From positions 62,001-126,000 of the forward strand of contig JAXMFT010000014.1 of assembly GCA_046347635.1 (NCBI GenBank): a stretch of 64,000 nt of DNA. The letters run 5' to 3'. Under the pieces are notes generated by a model, which worked only from the letters and a program-made list of their open reading frames with translations, did no database searches and had not been told where the DNA came from. The position numbers were made by a program, and so were the translations under genes. Shown piece by piece: positions 48,181 to 56,116 of this stretch. The stretch's first letter is position 1; each line of letters starts with the position of its first letter. The DNA comes from JAGVSZ01 sp019137045 (lineage in GTDB: Bacteria > Pseudomonadota > Gammaproteobacteria > Burkholderiales > SG8-39).

Positions 48181-49170
48181 CTACTTGAGCCAGCCGCGCT
48201 CCCGGTAGTAGCGCGCCGCGCCCGGATGGAGCGGGATCCCCGCGTTCTCGGGCCGCCACGCATCCTGCGCCACGAAGTTCGCCATCGCCTTGTTCTCGGC
48301 GACGATCGCGTCGCGGTTCTCGATGATCGCCTTGGTGATCGCGTAGGCGACGTTCTCGGGCATGTCGCGGTGGACGATCAGGTTGGTGCCGAAATCCGCC
48401 GCCTTGGTCGGGCCCTTCTGGCCCCTGAACGACGCCGGCATCGGGTGGACCTTCATCCCGTTCTTGCCGAGCACCGCGAGCGACTTCTCCGGGAGGTCGA
48501 GGAAGCGCACCGGCACCGTGAGCGACACCTCCTGCGTGGCCGGGTGCCCGGGCGAGGCGCTCTCGAAATAGAGGTCCGCGCGCCCGTCGCGCATCATCTG
48601 CGGAATCTGCCCGACGTCGACCTGGAGGATCTGGCCGCCCCGCGCCTTGTACTTGTCGAAGTCGAGCCCGACGCCCTGGAACACCATGCGCACCGCCGGC
48701 GGGACGGTGCTGCCGGCCGGCTTCATGATCACGCGCGGCGGCTGCTTGGAGAGGAGCGCGCGCTCGATCGAGTCGTTGCCGGTGCGCTTGATGTAGTCCT
48801 CGGTGAGCATGCCGACGATCCACACCTCGTTCAGCCCGCCGAGCAGCGCGCGCACGTCGGTGTACTTCCTGCCCTTGTAGATCTCCTGCTCGCCCTCCAT
48901 CGCCCACACCGAGGTGCAGGTGTTGGCGAAGCCGAGGTCGGCCTTCTTCTCGTTCACCAGAATCACGTTGCCGATCCCGCCGCCGCGCGCGACCACGTCG
49001 AGCTTCGTGCCCGCCGGGAGCGCCGGCTGGACGTACTTGCTGAAGCTCGCGGCGAACACGTACCAGATCGAGCCGAGCGGCATCGCCTGGAACTTCAGGT
49101 CCTGCTGCGCCTGGGCGCCGAGCGCCGCGAAGGCGAGCGCCGCGGCGCCAAGAGTGCGTTTCCAGCTCAT
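48181..49170 (-). CDS. TAXI-family TRAP substrate-binding protein
   Basis: Encodes 329 residues with signal RTLGAAALAFAALGAQAQ. FQAMPLGSIWYVFAASFSKY, VVARGGGIGNVILVNEKKAD and LGFANTCTSVWAMEGEQEIY, then MKPAGSTVPPAVRMVFQGVG match TAXI receptors. Ligand unknown; the neighbouring lyase and DapA-like enzyme point to a sugar acid. Confidence 0.93.
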   Translation of the reverse strand: MSWKRTLGAAALAFAALGAQAQQDLKFQAMPLGSIWYVFAASFSKYVQPALPAGTKLDVVARGGGIGNVILVNEKKADLGFANTCTSVWAMEGEQEIYKGRKYTDVRALLGGLNEVWIVGMLTEDYIKRTGNDSIERALLSKQPPRVIMKPAGSTVPPAVRMVFQGVGLDFDKYKARGGQILQVDVGQIPQMMRDGRADLYFESASPGHPATQEVSLTVPVRFLDLPEKSLAVLGKNGMKVHPMPASFRGQKGPTKAADFGTNLIVHRDMPENVAYAITKAIIENRDAIVAENKAMANFVAQDAWRPENAGIPLHPGAARYYRERGWLK

Positions 49171-49201
49171 CGGGTCGTCTCCTCCTTCGGTTCGCCGCCG
49201 C

Positions 49202-50146
49202 TCACGCGGCCGCCTTCGCCAGCATCCCGGCCTTGCGCACCGCCTCCTCGATCCGCTGCGCGCTCTCCCCCTCGGGCACGCGCGTCGGCGCGCGGCACAG
49301 CGGCGACTTCAGGCGCCCGGCGAGCACCATCGCGTACTTCATGCGCGCGTGCGCCTCGCCGGTCGGCTCGCCGAACCCGTACACCACGTCCTTGAGCGGG
49401 TTGATCTCGAACTGGAGCTGCATCGCGCGCTTGAGGTCGCCCGCCTGCACCGCGCGCCAGAGCGCCACCAGCTTGTCCGGGATGAAGGAGGCGAAGCCGA
49501 GCAGCGCCCCGTCCACGCCCTGCACCATCGAGGCGAGCACGTACTCGTCGTGGCAGGTGAGGATGGTCTTCTCCGGCGCCGCCTCGCGGATCGAGCGCAC
49601 GTCCACCGCGTACTTGTTCATGTCGCGCGTGCCGACCTTGAAGCACTTGACCCACGGCAGGCGGGCGAGCGCGGCGAGCAGCTCGTGCGAGTAGGCGGCG
49701 CGCGTCCACGACGGGTAGACGTGCACCACGAGGTCGAGGCCGCTCGCCTTCCCCACGGCGGTGAAATGGTCGATCACGTGCTCGGGCTTCATGCCGAAGC
49801 GCAGCCACATGTGCGGGGGCATCACGAGGAGCCCGCTGGCGCCCGCCTCGCGCGCCATCACGCCGTGCTCGGCCGCCTCGGTGATGCTCTCGGTGCAGAT
49901 CCCGGAGATCACCGGCAGCCTTCCTTTCGCCTCGTCGGCGACGATGCGCGTCACCTCGGCGCGCTCCTGCGCCGAGAGCGCGAACACCTCGCCGGTGTGG
50001 CCGTTCGTGGTGAGCCCGGCGAGCCCGTCGAACCCGCACAGCCAGCCCGTGAAGCGACGCAGCTCCGGCTCGTCGATCGACTGGTCGGGCCGGAACGGCA
50101 CCTGCATCGCCGGGACGATGCCCTTGTAGTCCCATTTCGCGCTCAT
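49202..50146 (-). CDS. DapA/NAL-family aldolase or dehydratase
   Basis: Encodes 314 residues. GIVPAMQVPFRPDQSID, the LTTNGHTGEVFALSAQER loop, VHVYPSWTRAA (the Tyr position) and PWVKCFKVGTRDMNKYAVDV with the Schiff-base Lys (FKVG) are the dihydrodipicolinate-synthase family core. It is not the housekeeping DapA, because the active-site motifs differ and it heads a TRAP operon. Members cleave or dehydrate 2-keto-3-deoxy sugar acids. Confidence 0.9.
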   Translation of the reverse strand: MSAKWDYKGIVPAMQVPFRPDQSIDEPELRRFTGWLCGFDGLAGLTTNGHTGEVFALSAQERAEVTRIVADEAKGRLPVISGICTESITEAAEHGVMAREAGASGLLVMPPHMWLRFGMKPEHVIDHFTAVGKASGLDLVVHVYPSWTRAAYSHELLAALARLPWVKCFKVGTRDMNKYAVDVRSIREAAPEKTILTCHDEYVLASMVQGVDGALLGFASFIPDKLVALWRAVQAGDLKRAMQLQFEINPLKDVVYGFGEPTGEAHARMKYAMVLAGRLKSPLCRAPTRVPEGESAQRIEEAVRKAGMLAKAAA

Positions 50147-50194
50147 GCGGGTCTCCTGGTACGGGATGGGTCGCGCCAGTATAAAGTGATTTCC

Positions 50195-51310
50195 ATGAAC
50201 CTCTACCGCGCGTGCGTGCGCCCCCTGCTCTTCAGCGTTGATGCCGAGCGCGCGCATCGCGCCACGCTTCACGTCGCCGGCGCCGTCGGGCGCAGCGCCG
50301 GGGGCCGCGCGGCGATCCGCGCGCTGTGCGCCTTCGAGGACCCGCGGCTGCGCGTGTCCGCGGGCGGGATCGACTTTCCCAACCCCGTCGGCCTGCCCGC
50401 AGGCTTCGACAAGAACGGCGTCGCCACCGCGGCGCTCGCGGCGCTCGGGTTCGGCTCGATCGACGTCGGGTCGATCTCCGCGCAGCCGTCGGCCGGCAAC
50501 CCGGAGCGGCCGCGGCTCTTCCGCATCCCCGCCGACCGAGGGCTCATCGTGTTCTACGGGGTGCCCAACGACGGCGCGGCCGCGGTCGCGCGCCGGCTCG
50601 CCGGGATTCACCTGCCGGTTCCCCTGGGAATCAGCCTGGTCGAGACCAACACCGGAGCGCCGGCGCCGGTGGACACGGTCATCCGGGAGATGGTCGAGGC
50701 CGCCCGGCCGTTCCTGGGCAGCGCGACCTACTTCGCCCTCAACCTGAACTGCCCGAACTCCGCGGGCGGCTTCTCGCACTTCGACGATCCGGTCCACCTG
50801 CGCGCGCTGCTCGCCGGGCTGCGCGAGGTGGTGGGCGCGGTGCCGGTGTTCGTTCGCGTCACGCCGCCGTCCGACCCGGCCGGCATCGACGCGGTGCTCG
50901 ACGCGCTCGACCCGTACCCCTTCGTCAAGGGCCTGTCGTTCTACGATCCGAAGAAGGACTTGCGCCCGCGGCTCCGGACGCCGGCGTCCGAACTGGCGCG
51001 CATGCGCGGCAGCGTCTCCGCCCCGATCGCGCGCGAGGGAATGCAGGCGACCATCCGCGAGTGGTACCGGCGCATCGACCGCAAGCGCCACGTCCTCGTC
51101 GGGTGCGGGGGCATCGCCTCGGCCGAGGACGCCTATCGCACCATTCGGCTCGGCGCCTCGCTCGTCCAGATCTACACGGCGCTGGTGTACGAGGGTCCCG
51201 GCCTCGTCGGGCGGGTCAAGCGCGGGCTCGTCCGGCTGCTCGAGCGCGACGGGTTCGCGCACGTGCGCGACGCCGTGGGCGTCGACAACGCGGCGCACGC
51301 GCCGCGGTAG
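50195..51310 (+). CDS. PyrD-like dihydroorotate-dehydrogenase family enzyme, divergent
   Basis: Encodes 371 residues. The N-terminus RPLLFSVDAERAHRATLHVA is the membrane-associating part of class 2 (quinone) DHODH; FPNPVGLPAGFDKNGVATAA, FGSIDVGSISAQPSAGNPER and RPRLFRIP follow. The active site reads LNLNCPNSAGG with Cys186 where class 2 has Ser, and VLVGCGGIASAEDAYRTIRL holds the FMN phosphate loop. TATAAA at 50180-50185 may be a -10 giving a nearly leaderless mRNA. It may be a PyrD paralogue rather than the housekeeping enzyme. Confidence 0.85.
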   Translation: MNLYRACVRPLLFSVDAERAHRATLHVAGAVGRSAGGRAAIRALCAFEDPRLRVSAGGIDFPNPVGLPAGFDKNGVATAALAALGFGSIDVGSISAQPSAGNPERPRLFRIPADRGLIVFYGVPNDGAAAVARRLAGIHLPVPLGISLVETNTGAPAPVDTVIREMVEAARPFLGSATYFALNLNCPNSAGGFSHFDDPVHLRALLAGLREVVGAVPVFVRVTPPSDPAGIDAVLDALDPYPFVKGLSFYDPKKDLRPRLRTPASELARMRGSVSAPIAREGMQATIREWYRRIDRKRHVLVGCGGIASAEDAYRTIRLGASLVQIYTALVYEGPGLVGRVKRGLVRLLERDGFAHVRDAVGVDNAAHAPR

Positions 51311-51337
51311 GCGCGGCGACGGCGCGTCGGAAACGCA

Positions 51338-51367
51338 AAGGGCGAACGGGTCGTCCCGTGCGCCCTT
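51338..51367. terminator. bidirectional hairpin between convergent genes
   Basis: AAGGGCGAACGGG (51338-51350) pairs with CCCGTGCGCCCTT (51355-51367), four-base loop TCGT. It lies between the pyrD-like gene and the convergent PEP-CTERM gene. The T tract is weak. Confidence 0.6.
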
Positions 51368-51391
51368 CGGATCAGCCGCTCGACGTGCGGA

Positions 51392-51997
51392 TCAACGTGC
51401 GCGACGGCGCGCGGCGACCACGAGCATCAGGGCCCCGAGGCCGAAGAGCCCGAGCGCGCCGGGCTCCGGCACGGTCGCCGCGCCGTTGGACACGATGCGG
51501 AAGCTCTGGTTGGCGGACCACGGCCGCTGGGCGAGCGGCCCGGTGCCGAAGGACCCGTCGCTCCACGTCACCGTGACGAACGCGCCGACGAGGCTCGACC
51601 CGGTCTCGTCCAGGATGCCTCCCGTGACGACGAGCGGGTTGAGCGTCTCGATCAGGTCGATGTCGAGCCCGCTGAACGAGAAGGTGGCGCCGGGCGCGAC
51701 CGCGAGGCCGCTCCAGGTGATCGTCTGGGCGAATTCCGGATTGGACAGCCCGTCGCTCGTGACGCCGCCCCCGCTGCTGGCGGACAAGTCCCACGTCGCG
51801 ATGCCATTTCCGGCCGGTCCGAGGCTGTAGACGACGGACGCGATGCTGGCCGTGCTCGCCGCGTCGTTCGTCACGCTTCCGCTCTGGATGTATTGGGGAC
51901 CGTTCAACATCACCGACGCGATCGACGCTGCCTGCACGCCGCTGGCCGCCAGCACCGTCGCCAGGAAGAGGCCCGCCAGCTTCTGCTTCAAATCCAT
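51392..51997 (-). CDS. PEP-CTERM sorting-domain protein
   Basis: Encodes 201 residues. A signal (LAGLFLATVLAASGVQA) and a beta-rich Ser/Gly region (SASSGGGVTSDGLSNPEFAQ, WSGLAVAPGATFSFSGLDID) end with VPEPGALGLFGLGALMLVVA plus ARRRAR, the PEP-CTERM signal. It is cut by exosortase EpsH elsewhere in the genome. Typical of exopolysaccharide-producing betaproteobacteria. Confidence 0.9.
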   Translation of the reverse strand: MDLKQKLAGLFLATVLAASGVQAASIASVMLNGPQYIQSGSVTNDAASTASIASVVYSLGPAGNGIATWDLSASSGGGVTSDGLSNPEFAQTITWSGLAVAPGATFSFSGLDIDLIETLNPLVVTGGILDETGSSLVGAFVTVTWSDGSFGTGPLAQRPWSANQSFRIVSNGAATVPEPGALGLFGLGALMLVVAARRRAR

Positions 51998-52196
51998 GAT
52001 GTTTCGTCCCGAGGGAATGATCGACCTTCCGGCAGGGCAATGCAGCTTTCATGCCAGCTGCCCAACCCATTGATCCGGCAACGAACGGGGCGACCGGGGC
52101 CCCCCGGACTGTCAATTCTTCCGACACCGGCCGCCGGCGTGGCCGCCGCGTCGGATTCGCACCATAATCCCGCGCCGCCCCCCGGATCGATTGCCC

Positions 52197-54197
52197 ATGA
52201 GCGCCTATCCCCGCCTCTTCACCCCGCTGAGAATCGGCCCCCTCACCCTCGCCAACCGCATCGTCATGGGGTCGATGCACACGCGGCTCGAGGCGGCCGA
52301 CCGCCCGGCCGAGCGGCTGGCCGCGTTCTACGCCGCGCGGGCGCGCGGCGGCGCCGGGATGATCATCACCGGCGGCGTGTCGCCCGACAGCCCGGGGCGC
52401 ATGGAGGAGGACGCGGGGATCTTCGCGTCGCGCGACGAGATTCCCTTCCACCGCGCGATCGTCGGCGCGGTGCACGCCGCGGGCGCGCCGATCTGCCTGC
52501 AGATCCTGCACGCCGGCCGCTACGCGAAGTGCAGCGACGTCGTCGGCGCCTCCGACATCGCCTCCCCGATCAACCGCCGCAAGGTCCACGTCCTCGCCGA
52601 CGACGAGGTCGAGCGCACGATCGACGCCTTCGCCACGACCGCCGCGCTCGCGCGCGAGGCCGGTTACGACGGGGTCGAGATCATGGCCTCCGAGGGCTAT
52701 CTGGTGACGCAGTTCACCTGCCCGCGCACGAACAACCGCACCGACCGCTGGGGCGGCCCGCTCGAGAACCGCCTGCGCTTCCCGGTCGAGATCGTGCGCC
52801 GCACGCGCGCGCGTGTCGGCCGGGACTTCCTGATCGTCTACCGCATCTCGGCGCTCGACCTCGTCGAGCACGGCCTGTCGGCCGACGAGACGATCGCGCA
52901 GGCCCGCGCGGTGGCCGATGCCGGCGTGGACCTGTTCGACACCGGCATCGGCTGGCACGAGGCGCGCGTGCCGACGATCGCCTACATGGTGCCTCGTGCC
53001 GGCTTCGCGTTCGCGGTGAAACGCCTGCGCGAAGCGGTTGCAGTGCCGGTCATGGCCACGAACCGGATCAATACGCCGGAGGTGGCGGAGAAGCTCCTCG
53101 CCGAAGGTGTCGCCGACGCGGTGTCGCTCGCGCGCCCGATGCTCGCCGACGAGGCGTTCGCGGCCAAGGCGCGCGACGGCCGTGGCGAGGAGATCAACAC
53201 CTGCATCGCCTGCAACCAGGCGTGCCTCGACCTCATCTTCGCCAACCAGGCTGCCACCTGCCTCGTCAACCCGCGCGCCGGGCGCGAGCTCGACTTCCCC
53301 ACCGGCCCCGCGCCGCGCGCCAAGCGCGTCGCGGTCGTCGGCGCCGGCGCGGCCGGGCTCGCCTGCGCGGTGACCGCGGCCGAGCGCGGGCACGCGGTGA
53401 CGCTCTACGAGGCCGCTCGAACGATCGGCGGGCAGATGAACCTCGCGGCCGCGATTCCCGGCAAGGAGTTCGCGGAGACGACGCGCTACTTCGCGCGCCG
53501 CATCGAGCGCCTGGGCGTGACGCTGAGGCTCGGGACGCGGCCGTCGGCGGCCGAGCTCGCTTCCGGCGCCTTCGACGAGATCGTCGTGGCGACCGGCGTC
53601 ACGCCGCGCATTCCCGCGCTCGAAGGCGTCGACCATCCGAAGGCGCTCCGGTACGACGAGGTGCTGAGCGGGGCGAAGCGCACCGGCCGCCGCGTCGCGA
53701 TCGTCGGCGCGGGAGGCATAGGCTTCGACGTCGCCGTCTTCCTCAGCGCCCCGGACGGCGACCACTTCCTCGACGCCTGGGGGGTCGATCGCAGCGGCGC
53801 CAGCCCCGGCGGCCTGGCGCCGCCCGTCCCCGAGGCGGTGCCGCGCGAGATCTGGCTGCTGCAGCGCAAGCCCACTGCGGCCGGCAAGACGCTCGGCGCG
53901 ACCACCGGCTGGGCGATCCGCGCCGAGCTCGCCCGTCGCGGGGTGAAGGTCCTCGTGGGCGTCGAGTACCGCCGCATCGACGACCGCGGCCTGCACGTCG
54001 TCCACGACGGCGCCGAGCGGGTGCTGGAAGTCGACCACGTCGTGCTCTGCGCGGGCCAGGAGTCGGTGCGGACGCTGCACGACGAGCTCGCGGCGCGCGG
54101 CGTGCGCGCGCACCTGATCGGCGGTGCCCACGTCGCCGCGGAGCTGGACGCCTTCCGCGCGATCGACGAGGGCACGCGCACCGCGCTCGCGCTGTAG
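52197..54197 (+). CDS. FadH-type 2,4-dienoyl-CoA reductase / NADH:flavin oxidoreductase
   Basis: Encodes 666 residues. The FMN barrel runs from LFTPLRIGPLTLANRIVMGS through CLQILHAGRYAK and FTCPRTNNRTDRWGGPLENR (catalytic-type Tyr/His region) to INTCIACNQACLDLIFANQA, with cysteines of the 4Fe-4S cluster. The FAD/NAD part begins RVAVVGAGAAGLACAVTAAE. Reduces a conjugated enoyl-CoA or related enone. 70-kDa one-chain form. Confidence 0.92.
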   Translation: MSAYPRLFTPLRIGPLTLANRIVMGSMHTRLEAADRPAERLAAFYAARARGGAGMIITGGVSPDSPGRMEEDAGIFASRDEIPFHRAIVGAVHAAGAPICLQILHAGRYAKCSDVVGASDIASPINRRKVHVLADDEVERTIDAFATTAALAREAGYDGVEIMASEGYLVTQFTCPRTNNRTDRWGGPLENRLRFPVEIVRRTRARVGRDFLIVYRISALDLVEHGLSADETIAQARAVADAGVDLFDTGIGWHEARVPTIAYMVPRAGFAFAVKRLREAVAVPVMATNRINTPEVAEKLLAEGVADAVSLARPMLADEAFAAKARDGRGEEINTCIACNQACLDLIFANQAATCLVNPRAGRELDFPTGPAPRAKRVAVVGAGAAGLACAVTAAERGHAVTLYEAARTIGGQMNLAAAIPGKEFAETTRYFARRIERLGVTLRLGTRPSAAELASGAFDEIVVATGVTPRIPALEGVDHPKALRYDEVLSGAKRTGRRVAIVGAGGIGFDVAVFLSAPDGDHFLDAWGVDRSGASPGGLAPPVPEAVPREIWLLQRKPTAAGKTLGATTGWAIRAELARRGVKVLVGVEYRRIDDRGLHVVHDGAERVLEVDHVVLCAGQESVRTLHDELAARGVRAHLIGGAHVAAELDAFRAIDEGTRTALAL

Positions 54198-54224
54198 CGC
54201 GCGACAGTGCGCGCGCCGCGCGCG

Positions 54225-55004
54225 CTACCCCGCGACGCGCGCCACGAAGCGCGCGACCGTCTCCAGCGTGGCGTCGTGCTGGTCGCGGTGCGCGCTGTGC
54301 CCGCACGCCTCCAACCGCACGAGCTCGCACGGTCCCGCGACCTGCGCGGCGATCGCGTCGATCTGCGCCATGGTGCCGTAGGTGTCGTCCATGCCCTGCA
54401 GCGCGAGCACCGGGCAGCGGATGCGCGGCAGGTATTCCTCGATGTTCCAGCGCCGGAAGTCCGGGTGCAGCCAGATGTCGTTCCAGCCGTAGAAGGTCCG
54501 CCGCGCGTCGACGTGGTAGCGCGCGAGCTTCCGCGCCATCTCGGTCGTCTCGAACGCGACCTTCGCCTCGCGGATGCTCTGCACCGAAACGTCCTCCACG
54601 AACACGTGCGGCGCGAGCGCGACCAGCCCGCGCACGGCGTCCGGGCGCGTGCCCGCGTAGATCAGCGCGATCGACGCCCCGTCCGAATGCCCGACCAGGA
54701 TGGGCCGCTCGATCCCGAGCTGCGCGAGCAGCGCGGGCAGCACCTCCTGCGCTTCGCGGTGCATGTAGTCGACCGCGAGCGGCGCCTCGAGGACGTCCGA
54801 CGCGCCGTAGCCGTAGCGCGAATAGACGAGCGCCGGGCAGCCGGTGACTTCCGCGACGCGCGCCGGGAACCCGCGCCACATCGCCACCGAGCCGAGGCCT
54901 TCGTGCAGGAACACGAGCACCGGGCGGCCCGGGCCGCCCGCGATGGTGCGCACCTCGAGGCGTCGGCCGCAGACTTCGACGTGGGAATGCTCGTGGCGAT
55001 GCAA
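54225..55004 (-). CDS. alpha/beta hydrolase
   Basis: Encodes 259 residues. VLVFLHEGLGSVAMWRGFPA (oxyanion region), ALVYSRYGYGASD and the nucleophile elbow ILVGHSDGASIALIYAG (Ser of GHSDG) followed by GMDDTYGT (Asp) and ACGHSAHRDQ (His) form the triad. Similar to hydrolases of ester or C-C bonds of aromatic pathways; substrate not known. Confidence 0.92.
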   Translation of the reverse strand: MHRHEHSHVEVCGRRLEVRTIAGGPGRPVLVFLHEGLGSVAMWRGFPARVAEVTGCPALVYSRYGYGASDVLEAPLAVDYMHREAQEVLPALLAQLGIERPILVGHSDGASIALIYAGTRPDAVRGLVALAPHVFVEDVSVQSIREAKVAFETTEMARKLARYHVDARRTFYGWNDIWLHPDFRRWNIEEYLPRIRCPVLALQGMDDTYGTMAQIDAIAAQVAGPCELVRLEACGHSAHRDQHDATLETVARFVARVAG

Positions 55005-55045
55005 GCTCGGCTCCTTCCGGGCGCGCAGAGTCTAACCGCGCGCGC

Positions 55046-56116
55046 TCACAGCTTCAGCGGCCGCCAGTAGCCGGTCAGCTCCAGGTAGCCCGCGCCGGCG
55101 GGGCGGCCGTCCGCACGCGCCCGCACCGCGCCCTCCCAGTAGCTCGTGCCGGTGCTCGCGCGCGAGTCGAGCTCCTGGTCGTCGAAGAGCGGCTCGACCT
55201 CGACGGCGAGGTCGCCCGCGCGCACGCGCATCGCGACCGGGTACTCGACCTCGGTGCGCGGCGAGCGCCAGTGCCGCAGGGGCTCGAACCGGATCTCGCC
55301 CGGAGCGAACGTCCGCACCCCGCCGTCGGCTGCACGCAGCGCGCCGCCGGCCCAGAACGACGCCCCCTCGCGCCCGCGCATGCGAAACGCCATGAGCGCG
55401 CCGCCGTCGGCGAGGTTGAGCCCGACCCAGTCCCAGCCGACCGCCTCCGGCGCCATCACCTCGCTCGACCACTCGTGGTCGAGCCACGCGCGCCCCGTCA
55501 CGCGCGCGCCGTCCGCGCCGCGCGCGACCGTGCCCGACACGGCGAGCTGCGGCTGGCTGTAGTAGTAGCTCGCCTGCGCCGCGAGCGGCCCCTTGCGCGA
55601 ATAGCCGCCCTCGCCCTGGAGGAGGACGGGCTGCGTCGGCGCGAACGCGAGGTCGAACGCGAAGTCGCGCGCCGGAATGCGCGCGGCGTAGCCGCCCGGG
55701 CCGCGCCGCAGCGACCAGTCCTCGACCCGGATGTCCGCGTCCTCCGACTGCGCCTCGGCGAGGCCGAAGCCGGCGCGCGCCGCGCGCTGGTCGTGCGCGA
55801 GCCGCCCCGCGCGCGGGTCCGCGAGCGCGGCGTGCGCGAACAGGAGCTGGCGCGGGGCGAAGGCGCTCGGGTTCGCCTCGGCGATGCGCGGCCGGCTGCG
55901 GAAGAACGTGACCTGGAAGCCGCGCGGCGGCGCGCCCTCGCCCTCGAGCCAGCCGGTGACGTACCACCACTCGGTGCGGAACGCGGGGTGCGCGCCGTGG
56001 TCGCGCGGGAACTCGAAGGCGCGGCCGGGCACCACCGGCGGAAAACCGTCGTCCGCCGCCTGCGCGCGCGGCGCGAGGAGCGCGAGCGGCGCGGCCAGGA
56101 AGGCGCGCCGCCTCAC
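55046..56116 (-). CDS. AttH/CrtC-like lipocalin-type protein
   Basis: Encodes 356 residues from a GTG that overlaps the upstream permease stop (GTGA). A Tat-like leader (VRRRAFLAAPLALLAPRAQA) precedes EFPRDHGAHPAFRTEWWYVT, then GFQVTFFRSRP, LDHEWSSEVMAPEAVGWDWV and YWEGAVRARADG. This is the hydroxyneurosporene-synthase/AttH family. It ends the ABC operon, as in attEFGH-like loci, and probably acts in the periplasm on a lipid. Confidence 0.9.
   Translation of the reverse strand: MRRRAFLAAPLALLAPRAQAADDGFPPVVPGRAFEFPRDHGAHPAFRTEWWYVTGWLEGEGAPPRGFQVTFFRSRPRIAEANPSAFAPRQLLFAHAALADPRAGRLAHDQRAARAGFGLAEAQSEDADIRVEDWSLRRGPGGYAARIPARDFAFDLAFAPTQPVLLQGEGGYSRKGPLAAQASYYYSQPQLAVSGTVARGADGARVTGRAWLDHEWSSEVMAPEAVGWDWVGLNLADGGALMAFRMRGREGASFWAGGALRAADGGVRTFAPGEIRFEPLRHWRSPRTEVEYPVAMRVRAGDLAVEVEPLFDDQELDSRASTGTSYWEGAVRARADGRPAGAGYLELTGYWRPLKL

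Noticed and set aside
46307..48208. 633-codon open frame on the + strand over the TRAP permease
   Set aside because: Arg/Gly/Ala/His-rich composition typical of the antisense frame of a high-GC gene; the minus-strand permease has clear motifs.
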